From JANXQG01 sp037147235 (GTDB lineage: Bacteria; Planctomycetota; Planctomycetia; Pirellulales; Thermoguttaceae): a stretch of 10,704 nt of DNA. The notes under the pieces were generated by a model. That model worked only from the letters and a program-made list of their open reading frames with translations, was not told where the DNA came from and ran no database searches. Every line of letters begins with the position of its first letter. Positions within the stretch are counted from its first letter, which is position 1. This document shows positions 5,838 through 10,704 of this stretch, piece after piece. Position numbers and translations under genes: made by a program. The stretch spans positions 1-10,704 of the forward strand of contig JBAWVO010000226.1 in the NCBI GenBank assembly GCA_037147235.1, written 5' to 3'.

Positions 5838-7211
5838 ATGCAACGCAATCGACTATCGCAATACGGAGTCAGACGGTGGTTGGCTGCGTGGTCCCTGGTG
5901 GCATGGCTCTTGATGTCTGTTTCGTTTTGCGGATGTGCGGCAATCACCAATCCTGTTGCCAATGGTGTTCCCGTTCGCATTCTTCCCGACGAGTTGCTGG
6001 CCGAGTCCAAGAAAGATCTCCAGCCTATTTCCTTGTCCCTCCTTCGCCAGCCACCGCCAACTTCCTACAAGCTAGCGGCGGGAGACATCCTTGGAGTCTA
6101 TATCGAGGGCGTTTTGGGTCAGGCCGACACCCCACCCCCGGTCAATATCACCGAGGGGTCCGACATGCCGCCTTCCTTCGGTTTTCCGATGCCGGTTCGG
6201 CAAGATGGTGCCGTGCCCGTGCCGCTGGTGGATCCGGTATCAGTCGAGGGGCTGACCGTTCCAGAGGCCGAGAAGGCGATCGCCAAAGCCTATGGCGACA
6301 AGAAAATCCTGCGACCGGAGGATCGGCGGATCTTGGTGACCCTCATGCGACCACGCCACACGCGGGTGCTGGTGCTCCGCGAGGACTCAAAAGAGCGATC
6401 GCTGAAGATCGGCAGCAGTGGGATGCGGGGATTGCCTTCAACCCAGAGTGTCATCGGCGGCGCACATTCCGGAACCGGCATGGTCGTGGAGCTAGCCGCC
6501 TACGAGAACGACGTTCTTCACGCCCTGGCAGAAACCGGGGGACTGCCCGGCCTGGACGCCATCAACGAAGTCCTCGTTTATCGAGGCTACTGGGATGAGA
6601 AAGTGGATCCCAAGGGACACGCCGCTACCTTACCCCCGAATTCACCCAGCCTGATTCCGGGAGAGAAACAGAACCAGAAGAACATTCGCATTCCGCTCCG
6701 CACGCGACCTGGCGAGAAACTACCCTTCACGCCACAGGACATCGTGCTTCAGGCGGGCGATATTGTTGTCGTCCGCTTCCTGGAACCGAAATTTTACTAT
6801 ACAGGTGGCCTGCTGCCTGCCCGCGAGGTGCCGATTCCTCGTGATACCGACCTCACGGTCCTGGAAGCGGTCCTGAGAGTCAGTGGCTCCGTTCTCAGCG
6901 GTGCAACGAGCATCGATAACTTGAACGGAACGATTGTGCAACCGGGGCTTGGCAATCCTTCGCCGAGCCTGCTGACGGTCCTCCGCAAGACGCCCAACAA
7001 TGGCCAAGTGACCATCCGCGTTGACCTGAATCGTGCCCTGGCCGATCCCCGTGAGAATATACTCGTTCAGGCGGGCGACGTCCTATTCTTGCAGGAGACG
7101 CCCAACGAAGCGATCGCCAGATACTTCAGCCAGGTCTTCAGCCTCCAGTTTGTTACCAAGATCCTCGACAGCGGTTCCGCCCAATCCACGACCAGCCTGA
7201 GGGTGCCCTAG
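5838..7211 (+). CDS. Polysaccharide biosynthesis/export protein (Wza-like, Poly_export and SLBB domains)
   Basis: Periplasmic/outer-membrane component of polysaccharide export. From ATG 5838 the protein is 457 aa: RR-containing n-region, hydrophobic stretch (about 14-30) and a lipobox-like FCGC with Cys33. The Poly_export domain starts at about residue 77 (YKLAAGDILGVYIEG) and continues through PVRQDGAVPVPLV and an LTVPEAEKAIAKAY helix to RRILVTLMRP; LQAGDIVVVRF, FYYTGGLLPAREVPIP (from about 317) and a further QAGDVLFLQE near 411 look like SLBB/soluble beta-grasp repeats. Wza family members form the outer-membrane channel for capsule or exopolysaccharide. ATG 5760 is a possible longer start with 26 extra residues; an upstream start at 5538 would overlap the lipoprotein gene by 131 nt and is unlikely. 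No partner kinase (Wzc) or flippase is in the window. Confidence 0.85.
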   Translation: MQRNRLSQYGVRRWLAAWSLVAWLLMSVSFCGCAAITNPVANGVPVRILPDELLAESKKDLQPISLSLLRQPPPTSYKLAAGDILGVYIEGVLGQADTPPPVNITEGSDMPPSFGFPMPVRQDGAVPVPLVDPVSVEGLTVPEAEKAIAKAYGDKKILRPEDRRILVTLMRPRHTRVLVLREDSKERSLKIGSSGMRGLPSTQSVIGGAHSGTGMVVELAAYENDVLHALAETGGLPGLDAINEVLVYRGYWDEKVDPKGHAATLPPNSPSLIPGEKQNQKNIRIPLRTRPGEKLPFTPQDIVLQAGDIVVVRFLEPKFYYTGGLLPAREVPIPRDTDLTVLEAVLRVSGSVLSGATSIDNLNGTIVQPGLGNPSPSLLTVLRKTPNNGQVTIRVDLNRALADPRENILVQAGDVLFLQETPNEAIARYFSQVFSLQFVTKILDSGSAQSTTSLRVP

Positions 7212-7298
7212 CGCAGAGCGGTGTACTCGGGGGTTGAACTGCCGTGGGTGGATGATGTGCTAGACTTTGAAGGTTAAGATTATTCTTGGAGTGATGCT

Positions 7299-10200
7299 TT
7301 GTCCGACAAAATTGACTGGCTCGTGCTGACGGCTGCGAACGCCACCCAGGCTCGCGGTTACCAAAGGCAATTGGAGAACCGTAGCAACCATGGCTGCCTG
7401 GGGCCCATTGAGCATTGGGAAGTTATTGCGGACCCCGGCGGCCACCGCGTCGGATCAGGCGGTTCGACCCTTTGGGTTCTGCATCAACTCGCATCGCTAT
7501 TGCTGCGTGAGTCTCCCGAGGCAAAATCGATCGCTGAGCTTTTCCGTGTCCGGCGGATCGTGGTCGTTCATTCGGGGGGAGATAGTCGGAGGCTCTGTGC
7601 CTATGCGGCACAAGGGAAGGCATTTATCCCGTTGCCATGCGACATGCCGAGCAAAAGTGAGCACGCCGCAACACTCTTTGATCTGATCGTTGACAGCCTC
7701 GCAAAATTTCCGACGCCCTCATGCGGTCAAGTGATGATTGCCAGTGGCGATGTTCTTTTGACTTGCCAACGCGAGGAAGTCATTTTTCAGAAGCCAGGCG
7801 TCGTCGGTGTCGCCTACCCAGGTTCCATCGCGCGAGGGTCGCACCATGGCGTTTATGTGGCGAATGATCAGGGAGACGTCATCGATTTTCTCCAGAAACC
7901 GGACGAGGCAACTGCGCGATCTTCCAACGCGGTCGACGCGGTCGGATGCGTGCTGATTGACACCGGCGTTCTTAGCCTGGATCCTGAGTCGGTTCAAGAA
8001 TGGTTGACGATGGCTGGCTCCAGACTCCACAACGGTCGGATGGAGTTGCTGCCCGGATTGCTCCGTGCCGTGGTCGATGGCGATAGCGGAGCGATTGACC
8101 TCTACGAACAGTTATTGATGGCCATTCCGCCGCAATTGGACCTGGACGCTTACGTGCGACAGATGAACGCCCCGAACGGTTCTCGGGCGCGCACCGCCAC
8201 GCCTCACAAACTGCTCGCGCAAATCCATCGATCGTTGCACGACAAACCATTTTTCGTTAATATTCTCCCGTTTTGCGATTTCTTCCACATTGGCACGACC
8301 CTTGAACTGTTTTCAAACATTAGCGGACTAAATCGCACCGCGCACCAGTTTGGGTTCAATAACTTTGATCGCTCCGTCCTTCCGCCTCATGCATCGGCGG
8401 AAGGAGCGTTTGTCTACAACAGCATGCTTCAGACCGACCAGTTTCGTGCTGCCAAGGGCGTGTTTGTCGAGGCATGCCATGTGCGCGATGTGCCGGTCGA
8501 ATTGTGTGGGCAAAATGTCGTGGTGGGATGGCCGGCGGAAGCGAAAACGCCCCTGCGTCTGCCGCAAGGCTGGGGACTCGTATGCCTGCCCGTGGGCGAA
8601 GAAAATTGGTCTGCGGTACTGTTCGGAATTGCGGATGATTTCAAGACGAGCTGGCAGGACGGCGGGACGATTGGCAACCAGCGCATCGACGATTTCCTGG
8701 TGCGCCACAATCTTTCGGCCGACCAGCTTTGGGCCAATCCTGACGCGGGGAATACCCTTTGGGATGCCCGGCTCTGGATGGAAGGCCCAATCGACGAAGT
8801 TCTCGAACAAACACTCTGGATGTGCGACCCGAACCGGACGGATCGGCCACCGTCTTGGGAAGGGCGCACGCGGCTGAGCATGGCCGAACTCTTGGAACGG
8901 GTCGATCACGACCGGCTGATCTCGCATCGGGAAAACATTCAACGGCTTGCCCAATTGCAGCAACTGGAAGAGTGCTTGATGCGCGATCCAAATCGATCGG
9001 CATTGCACATTCTGCAACAGATCCAATCGGAGGAAGAAGCGGAAATCGTGATGAAGCAGATCGATCGACTGCTCCACGCCAGCGACGATCCGCTCTTTTC
9101 TGCCCGGCTTTACAAACTGGCCCAGTTGATCGGCGAGCGTTACCCCGCGGCGATCCCCATTTTGACATCCTTGGCGGGCGGCAGCGCAGAAAAAGCTGCG
9201 TTTGCCTCGGTTGCTCGAGCGGTCGAGCGGCAGATTGAGATGCCGCGGGAACTCCGCCATGCGGCGATCTTGCACGATCAGGTCTGCTGGGCCACGGCAC
9301 CCGGGCGTATCGACCTTGCCGGCGGATGGTCCGACACGCCGCCGATCTGCACGGAGTTGGGCGGGACCGTACTCAACGCGGCCATTACGCTCAACGGCCA
9401 ATACCCAATCCAAGCGATTGCCAAATTGACCGATCGGCCCACGATCGCGCTGCGGAGCATCGACTTGGGCGAAAATGTCGAACTGTGCGATACGGCTTCG
9501 GTTTTGCAGTACACCGACCCATCGCAATGGTCATCGCTGGCCAAGGCTGCCTTGGTCCTAAGCGGTCTCTGCTCTCGCGATCCCGAGGAAAAACTCACCG
9601 ACCGTCTGAATCGACTGGGCGGCGGAATCGATTTGACGCTTTTCAGCGCGCTGCCGAAAGGCTCCGGGCTCGGCACCAGTTCCATCCTCGGCGCAGCAAT
9701 CCTGGCCTGCCTGGCGCGAATCGTGGGAGAGACGGTCGACAATCAGATGCTCATTCAGCGAACATCCCTCCTGGAGCAAATGTTGACGACAGGCGGAGGC
9801 TGGCAAGATCAGGTCGGCGGAATAACGCCGGGCGTGAAGATTGTGCGCACCACGCCGGGGCCTAATCAAGTGCCGAGCGTCTATTGGACCCAGCTTGACC
9901 TTTCGCCACGGAGCCTCCTCCAAGACCGCGTTTTGCTCTATTTCACCGGCATCAAGCGAATGGCCAAGAACATTTTGCAAAACGTGGTCGGCCGATACCT
10001 GGCTCGCGATCCGCAAACGCTTCGCATCGTTGGTGCGCTAAAGGCCGCCGCGGAAGAGATGAAGCACGATCTTGATCGCAATGATATCAACGCATTTGCC
10101 AGTGGCATCGAGCGATATTTTTCGCTCAAAAAAGAGATCGACGCCGGCTACACGAATGCGCCGATCGAGCAGTTGATCGCGGCGGTTGACAAGTACCTGG

Positions 10201-10373
10201 TAGGCAAAGTCCTGCCGGGTGCAGGCGGAGGCGGATTCGTTTTCATGATCGCCCGCGACCAAGAGGCCGCTCAAGAGGTTCGCAAAATTCTGACCAAGTC
10301 GCCACCCAATGGGCAAGCCCGGTTTTTCGATTTTGCCATCGACACCGCAGGGCTTAAGGTTTCTGTCCTGTGA
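7299..10373 (+). CDS. fkp: Bifunctional fucokinase / fucose-1-phosphate guanylyltransferase (1024 aa)
   Basis: Cytoplasmic salvage enzyme: phosphorylates L-fucose with ATP, then transfers GMP from GTP to give GDP-L-fucose. The N-terminal pyrophosphorylase domain shows GGHRVGSGGST (residues about 47-56) and HSGGDSRR (91-98) followed by GKAFIPLPCD. A middle part with VYNSMLQ and VELCGQNVVVGWP is likely a beta-helix-like linker region. The C-terminal GHMP kinase has all three motifs: TAPGRIDLAGGWSDTPP from about 666, LPKGSGLGTSS at about 785-795 and LPGAGGGGF at about 972-980; GGGWQDQVGG is also typical. Bacteroides Fkp is about 950 aa, so this is a full-length fusion, slightly longer. TTG 7299 is the start: GGAG at 7288-7291 is 7 nt upstream, and the nearby ATG/GTG are out of frame. 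It follows the export gene by 87 nt. The true sugar could be another 6-deoxy or pentose sugar. Confidence 0.9.
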   Translation: MSDKIDWLVLTAANATQARGYQRQLENRSNHGCLGPIEHWEVIADPGGHRVGSGGSTLWVLHQLASLLLRESPEAKSIAELFRVRRIVVVHSGGDSRRLCAYAAQGKAFIPLPCDMPSKSEHAATLFDLIVDSLAKFPTPSCGQVMIASGDVLLTCQREEVIFQKPGVVGVAYPGSIARGSHHGVYVANDQGDVIDFLQKPDEATARSSNAVDAVGCVLIDTGVLSLDPESVQEWLTMAGSRLHNGRMELLPGLLRAVVDGDSGAIDLYEQLLMAIPPQLDLDAYVRQMNAPNGSRARTATPHKLLAQIHRSLHDKPFFVNILPFCDFFHIGTTLELFSNISGLNRTAHQFGFNNFDRSVLPPHASAEGAFVYNSMLQTDQFRAAKGVFVEACHVRDVPVELCGQNVVVGWPAEAKTPLRLPQGWGLVCLPVGEENWSAVLFGIADDFKTSWQDGGTIGNQRIDDFLVRHNLSADQLWANPDAGNTLWDARLWMEGPIDEVLEQTLWMCDPNRTDRPPSWEGRTRLSMAELLERVDHDRLISHRENIQRLAQLQQLEECLMRDPNRSALHILQQIQSEEEAEIVMKQIDRLLHASDDPLFSARLYKLAQLIGERYPAAIPILTSLAGGSAEKAAFASVARAVERQIEMPRELRHAAILHDQVCWATAPGRIDLAGGWSDTPPICTELGGTVLNAAITLNGQYPIQAIAKLTDRPTIALRSIDLGENVELCDTASVLQYTDPSQWSSLAKAALVLSGLCSRDPEEKLTDRLNRLGGGIDLTLFSALPKGSGLGTSSILGAAILACLARIVGETVDNQMLIQRTSLLEQMLTTGGGWQDQVGGITPGVKIVRTTPGPNQVPSVYWTQLDLSPRSLLQDRVLLYFTGIKRMAKNILQNVVGRYLARDPQTLRIVGALKAAAEEMKHDLDRNDINAFASGIERYFSLKKEIDAGYTNAPIEQLIAAVDKYLVGKVLPGAGGGGFVFMIARDQEAAQEVRKILTKSPPNGQARFFDFAIDTAGLKVSVL

Positions 10374-10374
10374 A

Positions 10375-10471
10375 TTGAACAACCGGAATATACGCGACCG
10401 ACAGTGCTTGCTTGTGCAGGAAGCGGAGCATAAGCTCATAGTCGCCGGAGTAGCAGAACGACGGTAACGAT
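10375..10471 (-). pseudogene. Fragment of a family 2 glycosyltransferase
   Basis: On the minus strand about 32 codons encode SGDYELMLRFLHK followed by LSVAYIP, which matches the well-known GT2 segment around the catalytic-domain end (pattern xxDYELMLRFLxKHxLxVAYIPxV). Reading starts exactly where the 55-bp repeat ends (10471/10472) and runs into the fkp 3' end, where the resemblance stops after VV. Both the GT-A nucleotide-binding part and the C-terminus are missing, so it is a scrap left by rearrangement, or a real gene cut by misassembly. Its type fits the polysaccharide genes next to it. Confidence 0.5.
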
Positions 10472-10526
10472 GGAAGCGTCCCGCTGATTGTTAAAAGTTG
10501 ACGATGGTCTCCGCCCCGACGAAAAT
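10472..10526 (-). repeat. 55-bp perfect inverted repeat, right copy
   Basis: Exact reverse complement of bases 1-55, in the same reading frame on the minus strand (FRRGGDHRQLLTISGTLP). Past 10472 the sequence is glycosyltransferase-like instead of transposase. Beyond 10526 the frame stays open towards the window end, but the sequence beyond base 1 is unknown for comparison. Confidence 0.9.
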
Positions 10527-10704
10527 GTCGGGGGTAAACGGAAAACCTGAAAGGTCGGCCATACGAGCCGACGGAAAGGAAACCATCGTCGTGGATCAAT
10601 CTAGCCTGAAGTTCCCCCCCGAGAAATGCAAGAATCCCCCGTAATTCCAGGCGTTTAAGCTCGGATTGGGTGTGGTGGCTCTGCCTACGGGCTGATGGAC
10701 TGAA
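10527..10704 (-). pseudogene. Possible upstream part of the IS transposase, minus strand
   Basis: The minus-strand frame that reads the 55-bp repeat stays open to the window end (about 59 codons, including QSELKRLELRGILAFLGGEL). If the repeat is a true IS fragment, this would be transposase sequence upstream of the part seen at 3-623. The residues do not clearly match what I expect of a Tn5-like transposase in this place, so the frame may be open by chance. Confidence 0.25.

Noticed and set aside
7234..7266. Promoter for fkp (TTGAAC with TGCTAG or TAGACT)
   Set aside because: Spacing is 18 nt with a poor -10 or 21 nt with a better one; not convincing, and co-transcription with the export gene is as likely.
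8328..9527. Long minus-strand ORF (399 aa) inside fkp
   Set aside because: It lies opposite the strongly recognised fucokinase/guanylyltransferase; its sequence is Arg/Gln-rich and low in meaning, as expected of the complement of a GC-rich gene.
1..10704. CRISPR array, tRNA or rRNA genes
   Set aside because: No regularly spaced repeats, no cloverleaf-like segment and no rRNA-like sequence seen on either strand.

Overview
The window looks like a contig-scale piece of a Planctomycetota chromosome, most likely Pirellulales-like. The evidence is a PEP-CTERM secreted protein, a lipoprotein plus Wza-like export pair of a type I associate with planctomycetes, a long fused fucokinase/fucose-1-phosphate guanylyltransferase, several IS4-type transposase remnants and small families of unknown function. 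The taxonomic call is inference from protein resemblance; there is no rRNA or other marker gene.

Left part (1-1735, + strand): the C-terminal part of a Tn5/IS50-like IS4-family transposase. It is followed after only 2 nt by a tightly packed set of small genes: a 104-aa protein of a GRFxxGN...GNP type, then two short proteins that look like diverged tandem paralogues of each other, then a doubtful 60-aa ORF. Start and stop codons overlap at these junctions (ATGA, TGATG, TAATG).

Middle (1756-4827): a secreted PEP-CTERM protein with an N-terminal lectin-like region, one autotransporter-type beta-strand repeat and a C-terminal sorting signal. It is split into two frames by one extra base in a C4 run near 2315-2318. 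A strong hairpin terminator follows. After about 300 nt with no convincing gene comes a minus-strand alpha/beta hydrolase with a GWSRG nucleophile elbow. Upstream of that gene lie a G-rich tract with quadruplex potential and a 396-bp element bounded by 20-bp inverted repeats, which holds only the tail of another IS4-type transposase (a MITE-like deletion derivative).

Right part (5090-10373, + strand): a cell-surface polysaccharide module: lipoprotein, polysaccharide export (Poly_export/SLBB) lipoprotein, and a 1024-aa bifunctional enzyme making GDP-L-fucose (or a related GDP-sugar) by salvage. Together they suggest supply of an activated sugar for an exopolysaccharide and its export through the outer membrane. 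A minus-strand scrap of a family 2 glycosyltransferase (10375-10471) fits this theme but is cut on both sides.

The first 55 bases of the window recur exactly, inverted, at 10472-10526. Exactly 55 bp of identity at a contig start could be a de Bruijn graph k-mer overlap at a repeat, so both ends should be treated as repeat/assembly boundaries. I found no tRNA, rRNA, CRISPR array or evident new defence system. The most original observations are the MITE-like element, the tandem paralogue cassette behind the transposase, the single-base split of the PEP-CTERM gene and the repeat at the ends.
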